Shown in pieces: positions 45,411 through 59,100 of a stretch of 64,000 nucleotides of DNA (the stretch's first letter is position 1; every line of letters begins with the position of its first letter). The position numbers and the translations under genes are program-made. Source of the stretch: Cyrtodaria siliqua (Eukaryota; Mollusca; Bivalvia; Adapedonta; Hiatellidae); assembly GCA_037043455.1 (NCBI GenBank), contig JAWPHD010000238.1, positions 434,001 through 498,000 on the forward strand, read 5' to 3'. Under the pieces are notes generated by a model. That model did not search any database. It was given only the letters and a program-made list of their open reading frames with translations, and was not told the DNA's origin.

Positions 45411-46008
45411 TCACTGAAAGTGATTAAAACCCCCACAATACCGCCTTGTCACATAAACATGGCAACCACAAGTTGAAAAGGGGCCATAACTCCATCAAAA
45501 ATTAGTGGTTTGTAACCAAAGTCGAACTTGACTTGTATTTTTTGGTCTTAAACACGTGTACCAAAAATTATTTAAATCCGTCAACCCTTTCATGAGTTAT
45601 CGTCCGGACACCGTTTTTTGGGCAAATTCTAAGTTGAAAAGGGGCCATAACTCCGTCAAAAATTGGTGGTTTGTAACCAAAGTCGAACCTGACCTGTATT
45701 TTATGGTCTTAAACCCGTGTACCAAAAATTATTTAAATCCGTCGACCCTTTCATGAGTTATCGTCCGGACACCGTTTTTTGGGCAAATTCTAAGTTGAAA
45801 AGGGGCCATAACTCCGTCAAAAATTGGTGGTTTGTAACCAAAGTCGAACCTGACCTGTATTTTATGGTCTTAAACCCGTGTACCAAAAATTATTTAAATC
45901 CGTCGACCCTTTCATGAGTTATCGTCCGGACACCGTAAAAACCAATAGACCGACGGACAAGCTCACTCCTATATACCCCCACTAAACTTCGTTTGTGGGG
46001 GTATAATA
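45411..46008 (+). mobile_element. Pearl-like element with three 161-bp core repeats
   Basis: The left flank starts ACTAGAGTTATCACTGAAAG (as in the 9784 and 32004 copies). A 161-bp core (AAGTTGAAAAGGGGCCATAA ... TTTTTTGGGCAAATTCT) then occurs about three times with very few differences, and the right flank ends CGTTTGTGGGGGTATAATAA. A left flank, ~160-bp core tandem and right flank is the plan of bivalve 'pearl' elements. It lies between the gene at 38020 and ZW10. Confidence 0.8.
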
Positions 46009-46676
46009 AGACCAATATACATGTATGTGTTCAAACACAAGAAAGAAGTTGGTATACATATTTTATTTTTATAACGAATTACAGTTACTTTATACTGTAT
46101 AACTTAACTTTTACCAAGCACTCAAAGCCATAACAGTCATGCAAATATAGTTTATAACAAAATCTAGCCATTAAAGGTCATCTAATATCAGACTTATTTA
46201 AAATGAATATGAACACAATAGCTTGAAACGGTATAACTTTTAAACCATACAAAAAACATCATAACATTTTGGATTATGTTTCCTTGCTTTTGTGACAAAC
46301 AATATCTGATAAATCATATCAGTTCACAAATAATCCTCATACACCCGACATAAATATTCAATATAGTAACAACATTATCAACATCCATCAATGTGACAGA
46401 TATACCATAAGAAGAGGCCCTCTTGGGCCTGTGGATGCTCTTCTGGGTAACATGGCTCTTATATTAAACAACAGATATGTATTCTGTCAATCTGATGTGA
46501 AATAACCAAGTATTAACTGTGAAGCAGCATCAGAAGAATGAAGTTTCTTGTCCATTTACTTTGATGTTAACGCTAACTTTCCCTTTTTGTCCAAAATGAT
46601 GCCCACACAGACAAACAGCAGACGATGATGGACGTGCCATAACATAAGCTTGTATGGTTTTTGGCCAGTAGGAGCT

Positions 46677-46915
46677 AATTGAATTGGGTTTTAAGGCGCA
46701 CCAACACATGAAAGGTTATATGGCACCTAACAGGAATGAGTGTGCCAGGCTCATCCTCCATTTACATCAAGATAAAATATTGAGAACGGGTCTAGAACCT
46801 TCTTACCTGCAGAACTGCAGAGTTGCTGCAAATTCTATAGTAGACACTCCATTTACGTTGGAGCCACGTTTCCATACGCTGTGTCTTGATAAAGACCTTG
46901 AATGGGCTGAACTGT
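46677..46915 (-). mobile_element. SINE family A-like 3' tail fragment
   Basis: AATTGAATTGGGTTTTAAGG with 'CGCACCAACACATG..AGG..ATATGGC' is the reverse of the family-A tail region (27472-27530). The tRNA-like head is not recognisable. Confidence 0.5.
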
Positions 46916-47189
46916 GATAATATCCTTTATATATTTTGCCAAAAAATAACAAGAAATGTCACCAGTAGGTGACAAAATGTAATGCTCCTGATAAGGTTTT
47001 TCTCATAGTAATTCCTATCTGTTGAAATGCTATGGACGAAGGGTTAGAGGTAAACCAGTTATAAGCACAACACACCTTCTGATCCGGCTAAATATTTTTT
47101 ATGTAGTAAGATGAAATTCCTTTATTTAATTTTCGATTCTTGATGTATTTCGTATTTAAAGACTTTATTCTTGCACACAGAACACCTTC

Positions 47190-47880
47190 TCATTGTACTA
47201 AACTTTTGTGTAAAAGTTTCACCAAATTCCATTCAGTACTTTAAAGTTATGGCTGAGACATGATTTTGACTCATTTGACCTCCAAGTGTGACCTTGACAT
47301 TTGATGTATGGAACTGATTCTTGTGCGTGACACAGGGCCACAGGCTTAGTATGAATAACATTTGTGTGAAGTTTCATGAAATTCCCTTCAGTATGTTCAC
47401 AGTTATGACCGATACACTAATTTTACCTTGGACCTTCATGTTTGATCTTGACCTTTGAGGTAAGGCTCCGATTTTTGCGCATGGCACACCTTATTGTGAT
47501 TAACATATGCGCGAAGTTTTATGAAATTCTCTTTAGTACTTTCAGTTATGACCGAGACATGAATTTGACCTCTAAGTGACCTTGACCTTTGATGCACATA
47601 CCCGATTCCTGTGCACAACACACCTCATTTTGAGAACATTTGTGCGAAAGTTATGGCTGACATGAATTTAACTGATTTGACCTCCAAAAGTGACCTTGAC
47701 CTTTGAGGCACATACCCGATTCCTGTGTTCCTTCTCACTTTGAGTAACATTTGTCTGGAATTTTATGACTCTCTTCAGTAATTTTGAAGTTAGGGTTAAG
47801 GCATGATTATTTCGGATGGATGGACAGACAGTGTGAATACTATATATGCCCCCTCCTTTCAGGCATAAAAAACATTTTCA
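47190..47880 (+). mobile_element. ~130-bp tandem units of a dispersed element
   Basis: Five or so diverged units contain 'GTGCGAAGTTTTATGAAATT', 'AGTTATGACCGAGACATGAA', 'TTGACCTTTGA' and 'CGATTCCTGTGC'. It closes 'GGATGGATGGACAGACAG' and 'TATATATGCCCCCTCC'. It is non-coding intergenic DNA. Confidence 0.65.
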
Positions 47881-48077
47881 TGTTAATATCATTGTTGGTT
47901 CTGTCTATCAGATGAATATAATTAGTCAACCAAAATATACTATACTAACATGGTAGGTAATTTCATCAGTATTTTCAACAGTCAAAATACAGCTTAAAGT
48001 TACTAACCATGCAATTGTTCCATCAAGGTTTAAATGATCTTGTGCAAATACATTTCTCTAAACAAAATACGTACATT

Positions 48078-48399
48078 TTAAAGGGACACACGGCAATCTT
48101 GATGTTTAAAAACTCACGGCGTCCCGTTAGTTTTTCTCGTAACTTGCATTCGTTCAATCATTAATATTAATTGTTAGAATAGTTCAAAGCATATTGTTTT
48201 TACATATTATTGACGTTTGATAATATTGCACCAATAATATATTTAAAAAAATTGTAGAATAATGAAGGAAATATAATTCTCAATTTTTTATTTAATTATA
48301 TGCAAGCAGTTTTAAAGTCAAACTGATACAGGATTAATAAATTGCTGTATTTGTTCTAATGCCTGATATAAAACTCAAGATTGCCATGTGTCCCTTTAA
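48078..48399. mobile_element. MITE with ~29-bp inverted ends and TTAA
   Basis: TTAAAGGGACACACGGCAAT at the left and ATTGCCATGTGTCCCTTTAA at the right are complementary with one mismatch, and further pairing runs inward (CTTGATG against CTCAAG). Relatives are at 25425-25724 and 31585-31815. No ORF. Confidence 0.88.
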
Positions 48400-48699
48400 G
48401 GATGTTGTTTTAAAGCAGCGCATGCAATAAATAACTTTTTTTTTATAGTTCTCTGTGCATTTCAGTAAGCAACGTGTATATGCAAATTATACTATTAGAT
48501 TATGGCATTGTTTCCTTGTATCCTCATATTTATTCTCTTGCTTCAGATTTTACAAACAGGCACCATTTTGTTTGTTCTTGAGCATAAATTCCATAGACTA
48601 ACTAAACAGTGATAGAATACTTAACTATATTTTCTATAGTGACCAATCCACTTTTATAGTTTTTCAAAAACAGAAATCACGTTAAAATAGAAGTCTTTC

Positions 48700-49225
48700 T
48701 TAAAGCCCCAAATACTTCTCCCAGGGAGAAAATTCGAGTTATGTGTTTCTAGACGGTCGTAGCAGCATGCTGGCCTGAATTTACAGGTCAAAGCCTCCTG
48801 AAATATGCGACTGAATAGCATCACTGTACAAGACAGATGGATAATTATACCAGCATAGTATAGATATTAAATGGTATTGAATTGAACAAAACCTAGTGAA
48901 AGAATTGAAAGAAAATGTAATCAAAATAAAAACATATATGTATGGTCAACTACGGTTTTTAATATAAAAAAAAAAGCCACAAAAAAACAACAACACTGAA
49001 ACTTCATTCTCTATAACATCTTCAGCACAAGCCATAAAGAGATACATAGTTTGAAGATATACTATATATTACTATGAATCTCAAAACTCATTTTGTCTGA
49101 ATGTAAACATATTGATTTAATTTTTTTTATAATTTTTTATACTAACAGTCCATCTTTTATCGACGGAAAATCTTGACTTAATTTTACATTTATTTGTTGC
49201 ATAAACTAGCATCATAGACTTTATA
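48700..49225 (+). repeat. ~500-bp dispersed repeat, copy 2
   Basis: Same order and orientation as 36470-36980, with small indels throughout. It is intergenic, between the gene at 38020 and ZW10. Confidence 0.85.
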
Positions 49226-49577
49226 GGTATATGCTTATATGCTAACATATAGTTTCATGTCGATTTTAAATATATAACTATTAATTTATTATGCCTTGTA
49301 CAGTTTTATGCAGATAAATACAGTACTTCTTGGCTGTATCAACTTTGCCGACAAGTGCATGGTCAATAATGACCACAAACTGTGATAATTGCCCATTAAT
49401 CTGCAACACTACCAGCCTTCCCTGTCAGTTGTATTTGGGGCTTTAAGGAAACTTATACCCAATTAGCACACTACAGTAATTGGTGCATAGGAAGTAGCTG
49501 ATGTGTGAACAGCAGACACCTAAGTTGCATGATAAACACATTAGGTCACATTTTTCACCATTGTATCTTTCTTACGA

Positions 49578-50100
49578 CAGGGTTCAACACTAATGCAGGT
49601 CCGCTGGCCACAGGACCACCATTTTCCTAAAGATTGGTCGCTCATCGCTCCTGCTATTTTAAATTACGGACATTAAAAATATACATGATGTGTATCCATC
49701 TCATTTAGATCTAGTAGGATTGTACATATAGAAGCATTCGCATGATTGACTTTGTGTAACAGTTTTTCGCGTTCTTTAAAAGTGTGGAAACTTCTCAAAT
49801 ATGTCCCTGCTACCAAAGTAACAAAAGACAAAGCTGAAAAACTTCAAATCCTAAGCATCTACGACACCATGCTAAGGATCTAGCAGCACTACAAAACAAT
49901 TATAAAGCATATAAATGGCTGATAATATAATGTAAACATTGATCACAGAACAACACCGTATATATGTGTTTATTTTATTTTATGTTTCGGTAAGTATTAT
50001 AAGCTGTACATGAAAAGGATCACCTATCAGTCAGAAGGACCAGAGGTTTTCAAAGGCAGGTGCAGGCTTCCTACTTATAAAAGTTAGTGTCGAACCCTGT
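49578..50100. mobile_element. TIR element next to the ZW10 3' end
   Basis: The left end ACAGGGTTCAACACTAA and the right end TTAGTGTCGAACCCTGT are complementary with one mismatch. Inside, 'GCAGGTCC' and 'GGACCA' phrases also occur in opposite orientations. It spans the likely ZW10 polyadenylation region. Confidence 0.7.
49969..49974 (-). terminator. Possible ZW10 polyadenylation signal
   Basis: AATAAA on the minus strand (a second overlaps at 49974-49979), about 190 bp after the ZW10 stop. It lies inside the TIR element 49578-50100, so the ZW10 3' end may be supplied by that insertion. Confidence 0.45.
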
Positions 50101-50166
50101 ACGATATCTCCTTTTCTCGTAAAAACAAACTAATTTTATATAAAAAAAAATTTGTTAATGTTTCCT

Positions 50167-53100
50167 CTATTTTATTTTGGCCAATATGGCGGCTCGTCGG
50201 TCTGTATTCTGAAATAAGGCGCGTATCAACTGCTTGACCTCATTAGCAGAGAAAGCGACAGCCAGTGGCCCTTTTCCCGCTGCCCATCTGTCGGTTATAT
50301 CAATCAGACTGGCATTCAGTATCATATCAAGTTCTTTGAATCTTTGCCATTTGGCCACGTTCCGCTGCATTTCCACGGCGACGTTGGCCTTTTCGTCACC
50401 TGGTACACTGAACAACTCTGGAGTCCTGTCAGCAATAGTAGTGAGTATCCGTGACAACTGCTTGGTGTCATCTGCAGAAATGTCTTCCAGTGCTACAATG
50501 CTGTCTGATATCTCAATGATAACGCTGTTAAGTAAACCACCTGAAAATAATAAAATAACACATTGTTGCTATCGGAAAATGAAAATATTAAATAATTTCC
50601 TAAATATTCACCTGCGGAACTTATTTGTATTACGAATTTACTGTTTTCGGCAGACAAGTTGAAAACGCAAACGGAATTTAAGTCAGAAACTGACTTTGAC
50701 AGCCATCGAACAAATATTATTAAGCTTTTTACAATGCAACCATAGACTGTCAAGGTTCAATCATTGATTTGAAAATGCTCAAGTGTTTATAGATTCACAA
50801 CAAACTGCAGTTGATTAGCACAAACAACTAAGATTTTTTCCAAACCCGTAACTGATTTACCATGATATGCTCCTCTCAGCGAAAACAACATGTTTAACAG
50901 CCATTTCTGTAGCCAAGGGGCCGTATTTGAAGCCCCGGAGATTTGGTTAGGTTGAACGTGTTGTACATTAGCAAGTATAGACTGGTTCTCAACCATACTC
51001 CTTCCTTTTCTTTTAACATGTCAGACCAGAGGGCTGTCCAAAGACTTGCTACAGTCGCTTGTGAAGTACTTGCTACATGCTCTTACCTATTGCCTTCCTG
51101 TAGTTACTAGGAGGAAGAACTTCCTGCCACACCTTCTTGAGATGTTGTAGTTGGTGAAGTACTTGCTTCACTGCCTTCTCTGTCGCAAAGAAAGCTTCTT
51201 TCTCGGATACGTTTAAAAATCCTGGAGGTAAAATATCTATCTATTAGTTTTTGACATTATTTAGACAGCATTTGTTAGAACTAGTAAAACTGACCATGAC
51301 CAGACATAACCTTTAGTTCAATAAAAGGTAGATAACAAGCGAAGTTAAAGTTGGCACACTACGTCAACGGTCATATCTATGGGGGAAACACAACGATGCA
51401 GTTTTGTCTACATCCTACCCTTTAAAGGTGAAATGCACAACTTAAAATTTGGATGTGAATTAGTAACTACTTAATTAAAGAGAGTAGGTCACAGCGTTAA
51501 AAAAAAACACGGGTTACCAGAATTTCCTTAATTCACCTTTAAAACACAAACCTAATAATTCTGCAAATAACACAGCAAAGTGATCATAGCCTAGTGCAGA
51601 TGGAAAAGTTGCTTTTTGGAAACTTACAAAGAGCAGTCAGACTAATAAAACTTACCATTAGCTGCAGCAAGATATTCCGACATTTGTGCCTTCTGCTTGG
51701 ACAACTGTTGCAGGAAACTTTCTGTGCCCAGTCGGCGGATCTTTGGTACAAGGTCGACAAAAGTGGCGTTGATGTTTTGTGGTAGTTTCTTACTAAACTG
51801 ATGTCCCAGGGTCATCAGGTGGTGGGCAATGTACATACAGTTGTTGTAGTGTAAAGCTGTGGCAAGGAAAGTATACCATTGATAAATAAACATGTAAAAT
51901 TGATGTACAGCTGCACATACATTTATTTATCAATTCATATGGAAGAAACAGCAGTGATGACATTTAAAGGCTAGTCTGAGCTAATATTACAGCATCAGGG
52001 TTTCCCCAAGGATCATAAGGCATGTCGCATGCAACATGCCTTCCTGGAAAAGAAAGGAAAAACAACATGCCTTCATCAGAGCAACATGCCTTAAGATTTT
52101 CTTAATTTTCATGAATAACAGATTTAAAAGAAGAAAAACAGAATTTCTATGGTGATTCTTGTTCCTTTTGCACCAAAATCATAAAAGCTAGTATGTTATT
52201 TTGCCATTTTGCCATTAATAGGCACTATTTTATTTTTATTCAAGCCCAGTTTGGTAAATGTAATGTCAGAACAACATGCCTTCACAATTTTCTGGGGGAA
52301 ACCCTGAGCATGATATTTTTAACCACTGGTCCAGCTTTCTTTTTTTTAAATATCCGTGCGATAAGTTTTGATCTTGAATTGTGTACAACTATCACAACTG
52401 TAAATATACTTCATTCACATATATTCTTTGTTGAGCTATGACGTCACCTTGTTACTGTTTTTGTATGCAGACCTGAATGACGCGGCATAAAGTGGCCTTC
52501 AGGACAACATATATCCGGTCACTTGTTTTGTATGCAGACTGTGGTCAGAAAGTGTATAAGACATGGGCAGTGTTAAGCTTCGATTCAGTACATATACCTT
52601 GTCTAGTCTGACTGCCCAGTCCATAAATTGGCAAACAGGACTCAACACCATGTTTTTGTTAATTGCATAAATGACGCAGTACAGATTTACCTGTCAGAAT
52701 CAAAACACAGCCACCTACAGAAAAAAATTCACAAAACATTTAAATGAATATTTTTTGAACATTTTACATAATAAAATTAGTAGTATTACTTTCATCAGAT
52801 GACAATTTATCTGTGCAGACGTAAAGCCTTATAACATTATATCTCAACTTACCAGTAAACTGAGGCAAAGTCTCGAGACTCTGTTTATGGTAGGTAGGAA
52901 ACACACTGCAGAATAACTCAAACATGTTTCTCACAGCACAAAACATCTGTACGGCACACTGTTGTGAACTATCGGTGGCCTCGTGTAGTGTCTCGTACGC
53001 CATAGCCATCAACTCTTGAATAGATGTACTGAAACATAGGAAATAACAATAACATCATCTCAGAACATGCATTTCTGGCAGCCATCTGTAATAACATCAA

Positions 53101-56100
53101 TCGTCTAATCACTTCATTTCATCACAGCAGGATCATGTGTATAGCACCTGCGTGCAACACTCAGCGATCACGTACAGCGTCTCGCAAGACGTAACCGTCA
53201 ACTTTTCTTAAGTTCTCAAATGTGAATATCCCATTGGGACCACTTCAGACAACCTGAATTTCTATTAAAAGTCAAAAGAAATAAGTGTGTTTAAACTAAT
53301 AAATTGCCATTGTTTTAAGAAACACATCTACTTCTACTTTGCCTTGTTTCTGATACTTTGAAGTCAGAATGCATCGTTTTCTGGTTACGTAAAATAAAAC
53401 TTCGTTTCAGGTTTATATATACATTAAAACAAAAAAATAATGGGTAGATAGGACAATTTATTTTATTTTGCAACTTATTTTTGCATAGACTGTATAGAAC
53501 AAGAATATTTTATGCTGCTTATATAAATCTGACAAAAATGTTAAGGGTACGGCCAAAATTTAGCTACGCAGGTTAATCTGAAACAATTTTTATGGAATTT
53601 TATTGTTTCAGATTGTTCACCTACCTTATATGACAGGGAGGAAGTTTGAATGTGTTCCCACTCAGAGGTGACTCCACAGCCAGGTCATCTCTACGTGCCT
53701 TCTTACCCCCACCCCGACCCTCGATCAACTGCGGCAAATCACCGAGAGGCTTCTCATGACTCACTAATGTGGTGTTGTGAACCTCTGTCGTCATGAGCAC
53801 CCTAGCTTTTTCTAGAATCTCCTGACACTTCTTGTTGGCAAAAAGGACATTGACATTCCGAACATAGTCCAGAAGGATTGCATTATCTGGTGGTATGAAT
53901 CTCAATTTCACAAGATGTTTTTGCACTTCTTCTGTTATAATAATCACATTATTAAACTCCCCCAATTCTTTGTTGCTACTGGGTATAGCTTTGATAAGGC
54001 AGTCCTTCACCGCCATATTGAGTGTCCGATCGGCCACAAGTCCGCCAAGGATCGTCATCAGGGTCAGCGGAGGCATGTTCTCATTCTCGCACTCACTGAT
54101 AACAACGTATAACAAATTAGGATGGAGAAATCTCAATACCTTATCCAGATTGGCATACATGTCCTGCGGTGAGGGATGGCTCAGCTCCGAATCTGAAAGC
54201 ACGGTGAGGGTTAAAATCATTGCCTGACCCGTTTCACTCTCCTTCACTTCACATTGACCCTTCATTAAGGGCTCTATCAGGTAAGTAAACAACTTTTCAC
54301 CAAACTTCTTCATCTTCTCGTCGAGAATGTTAAGTTTTTTCATTCCGATAACCATCTTGTCAAGCAGAGCAGAGTTTTCTCCCTTAGTATTCAATTTCAG
54401 TTCCGTTTTCTTTGTTTTGGTATTTTCTTTATTTTTTTCATCAGGCACTGTCCACTGGACCATATCCTTCCATTTTTCTGACAACTCGCTGATGAGTTTC
54501 TGTATCTGTATATGATTCTCAGTCTGTATGGTTGACAAGATCTTGATCTCGTCTTCATGTCCGTACACACGGTTCTCTAGCAGTGACTTCACCAGGTGTA
54601 TGGCATCAGCCGCCTTGGAGTATTCCTGCGTCCTTACTGCAGTCTCTACAGCTTCTAAACCATCCTGAACAAAAAGGAATAAATGAATGAACGAACAAAA
54701 AAGTTTTGACAACCTTTAACAGCTTTAGGTCATATCAGGTTGGAATGGGTTTGATATCAATTAACTTTGAATATTAAACACCGATACATAATGAAGTATG
54801 TGTGATTAAACAATTTAGGTGAATAAAGATTTCCTTTTAACTGAAATTAAATGCATACTAAGGAAGTCTCTAATACACAGACACACAAATTCCTTTACAA
54901 ATAATAAAACTAAATTAACGATTCTTACTTGCAGACTGACAAGCTTTTCGAGAACAACAAGCAAACAGTTAACATCTTCCAACTGTCCTGTCAATGACTG
55001 AAATTCTCCTGTTGACATGTTCAACTGACTTTTGATCTGTTATAAATACAAAATGAATATGTACACAAATTATAAAAAGTCTGGCACACTCTCATGATTT
55101 GTTTGTACAATATCTAAGGCCAAATAAAATAATATGTGTGGTTCAGGTAACACTGGCAAAAAAAATAGGGTAGGCTTCTTTTTTTTCAATAATGAATTCA
55201 ATTCTGATAATGAATTTAATATGTTAAATATCAACAATTATTATATATATATATATTTTTTTTTGCATAAAAAGATTTAGGGTTGGCCCCTTAAAATAGG
55301 GTCGGTCGGGTTACCTGAACCACACATATTTTTTTATTTGGCCTAACAATCAATTATAATATTCAACTGACTTTTCGTCTGTAAATATTTGTTAGTACAA
55401 CACCATATTATTTCTTTCTTCTAACTGTTTGAGATTGTAGCTCCATCAAGAACAAACAGGATTGGCAGAACTCAAGCATTTAGAAAATAACAAATCACCC
55501 AATGAACTAAATTAGAAGTACCTAATTAAATTAAAGTATTTATTATTATAAACATTCATAACCTGATTTTCAATTCTGTTGGAGACTTCATCCATCTCCC
55601 CTTTGATGACTTCCACATCACTGACCAGCTGCTCGGTCGAATGAAGTTTGGGCAGGAAGTTGGAGTACTTGTTTGTTGTCACATCATAGACCTGCATCTT
55701 GAGATTGTCAATCTTCTTGGACAGTTGCTGAAGTTTAACTGTTGCCTCCTGCGTTTCAAGCTGACCTAAATGATACAAAACAAACTGATAGTTTGATACC
55801 ATAAAAAAAAACGTTTGTTTTTGTCATTACTTCATTAACTTTTAACTGTAATAATTGCCAGATAATAATTGGACTGGAACAAAGAATTAACAAAAACATT
55901 TCCATGTCTGATGAATGCCCACACCCTCCCCTCCTTTTTTGCCTCAAATTATTATTTTTTATTTAGTGGGCTTTCAAGTATACCTGGAAGCCCATTTATT
56001 ATGAAATAGTAAAGTATGTTTTTTTATGTATTTATTGGTTTTATGCTTTGAAATTTTCCCTTTAAATTGGTTGGCTCTCAAATTTCCAAACCTTTAACGA

Positions 56101-59100
56101 CCTTGAAGCTCTACCGGCAGGTTCTGAAAGCTAGATCAGCATTCCTGTGAAGTTTCATGAAAATCTAGTTTCAGAGTAGTCGTTATCGAGTAGTCGTTAT
56201 AACTCTATGGCCACTGGCAACCATGTTTAATGTTGAATCAAAATAATTTTCAACAAGGACCAACATCATGGCATGCATATCATTTTAGAAAAAGCCCCAT
56301 ATCGATATCACTTATAGTTTTCAAGAAGTAGTCGCTACAAACTTATTTTTTGAAAATCTATTTTTAGCGTGGTGGCCATCTTGAATTTCCGGCCGACCTG
56401 ATATTTTGCTAGGATCAATTAGACATCATGAGCAACATTCCTGTGAAGTTTCATGAAAATCCATCAAGTAGTTCCAGAGGAGAAGTTGCTACAAGTATTT
56501 ACTATATAACTCTATGTAAACAAAGATGGCCGCTAACAGCCATTTTTAATGTTGAATCAAAATGAATTTCGGCAAGGATCAACATCATGTCATGCTGATC
56601 ATTTTAGAAAAAATCCCATATCAATATCACTAACATTTTTCATGAAGTAGTCGCTACAAACTGTTGTTTTTTTAAAAATCTATTTTTAGCTGTGGTGGCC
56701 ATCTTGAATTTCCTGCCGACCCGATTGATGATTTGCTAGGATCAACTAGACATCGAGAGCAACATTCCTGTGAAATTTCATGAAAATCCGTCCAGTAGTT
56801 TCAGAGGAGTAGTCACTACAAGTTTTTACTATATAACCCTATGTAAACAAAGATGGCCGCTGGCAGCCATGTCTACTGTTGAATCAAAATGATTTTCGAC
56901 AAGGACCAACACCATGTCATGCTGATCGTTTTAGAAAAAGTCCCACATCAATATCACTTATAGTTTTCAAGAAGTAGTCGCTACAAACTTATTTTTTATA
57001 AATCTATTTTTAGCCGTGGTGGCCATCTTATATTTCCGGCCGACCTGATATTTTTTTCTAACTTGATCACTTAGACATCAACAGCAACATTCCTGTGAAG
57101 TTTCATGAAAATCCGTCAAGTACTTTCAGAGGAGTAGTCGCTTCAAGTTTTTGCTCTATGTAAACAAACATGGCCGCTGGCAGCCATGTTTAATGTAACG
57201 ATTTTCGACATGGACCAACATCATGTCATGCTGATCATTTTAGAAAAAGTCCAATATCATTTATAGTTTTCAAGAAGTAACTTAGTCGCTACAAACTTGT
57301 TTTTTAAAAATCTATTTTTTGCTTTGGCGGCCATCTTGGATTTCACGTAAACATGAATTTTTGCTAGGATCAACTACACTTCATGGGCATTTCTGTAAAG
57401 TTTCATGAAAATCCATCCAGTAGTTTCAAAAAAGTTTATGGACGGACAGACGGATGGCGGACACCGCACCATGGCATAAGCTAAAAATTAACAGACACAA
57501 ATAAACTACATACAATTGAAACACAAGATATTAGAAGACTATTGCAATTCAATGCATGTTTGGACATTCTTTTATTTGTTCACATACATAGAGCTCAATC
57601 TAGCGAAATACTCGCTCTTGATCTGTTGACTTCGCCTTCAGAGCACATCAAAACGAAGTTCAAGTCGCCATCATTTCCGGGGTGCTAATTATAATCTGAA
57701 TAATAAGTAGCTGGCACGTGGTCATAATTAGCGTTATCTGTGGTCAAGTCACCCTAATCCTATCAGTTATAGCTCCCGACATAATTGGTGTCACTGGAAT
57801 ACATACAACTGTCAACAGAAAACCCACTAAAACAATATGCCACAATTCCAAAAAAGCTCAGCCACACAAAGAATGAGCGTAATAGCAAATGAGCATAACG
57901 CTTACATGTTAATTTGCTAGTTTTCTTATAATTTCTCTTAAAATTAAATAATGTTATTGTGATCAGTTTTCATTTTATTTGTTGAAGTTACAAAGGAAAA
58001 TGCATGCATATTTAGATAGCATTTAATAATCTTCAACTTAGGCCATATCAAATTAATTCCCAGTTTATCATCCAAATTTTGAAAAAAATTGGGGCGGGGG
58101 TGGGGGGCAATTATATTTTTTATTTTCCTGAGATGACATCAAACATCACAAAAATATTAATAACCAGAAGTCTTATGTTTTGAACACTCTCTTTATTACC
58201 AACTGTCACTGCTATAGCATACATTTGTATTTATAATGATATAAACTACCATGTATGTGAGTTTTAAAAGTTAAAAGTTCTCAATATAACTTACTTCTTA
58301 TTGCTCGACGTCCGATTTGTTTACAAAATGTATTTCCGGTTCGGGCTAAATATTAACGAATTTTCCGTCACGGAAAGACAACTCTTAACAGGCAATTTTT
58401 TTTTCCGGACAAAATAAAAATTGTCGGGGCGGCATAAAATATTCGGGGCGGGCGGGGATGATAAACTGGGAATTAATTTTATATAGCCTTAGGTCAAAAA
58501 AAAAATAGGTGTTTCCTATTGCATGCTCTAAAAAAAATAGCGTAGGTCGGTAGGCATTTTTTGTTTGAGCAAGATATTGTGAGATTCTACATGTATTTAT
58601 CTCATAAACCCCATAAAAGTTGATGATTCTCTGTGATGTCAGTTTACCTCGATATATAATTATATTGTGATAAATCATTCTCCAGAACAATTTCTTATTT
58701 ATTTTTTTATTTATTTTTTTCATAAAAAGTTTTAGGGTCGGCCCCTTAAAAATAGGGTCGGGCGGGCCACCGGAAACACAGGTTGTTTTTTTTGGCCTTA
58801 AGGGAAAGAACTCTCGCGATCTAAAAACACGGAAATTAAACTGTGAGAAAAAATTATCAATTGCTTTGACAATAAATGTTAAAAACGGTTACCTTTATAA
58901 ACAGTTAACAGTTTTATTTACTTTATTTATTAAAATGCCTCCCTGGAGCACATGCACTTTAAAAACGTTACGAAATCGTAAATCACTGTACAAAAATTGA
59001 GGGTGGGGTAATGCAAAAAAAATTGGACTTCTAAATGTTTACCTGGCAGCTTCAAATTCAATACACAGGGAGTCCTGAATTCCTAAATTTGAAGCCCTGA

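Noticed and set aside
45556..45917. Two identical 66-aa ORFs as duplicated genes
   Set aside because: They are the same frame of the 161-bp core repeat in a mobile element.
50787..50996. Minus-strand ORF containing [15 protein letters not shown] as a ZW10 exon
   Set aside because: It resembles the LLN segment loosely, but the acceptor gives the wrong phase. The real continuation of KAIG is [11 protein letters not shown] at the start of exon 50540-50167, which joins in frame.
53621..53640. ZW10 exon ending at the TAG at about 53621
   Set aside because: The in-frame stop lies just after a donor (ATAAG|GTAGGT). Splicing there joins in phase to exon 53028-52853, which continues the family sequence.
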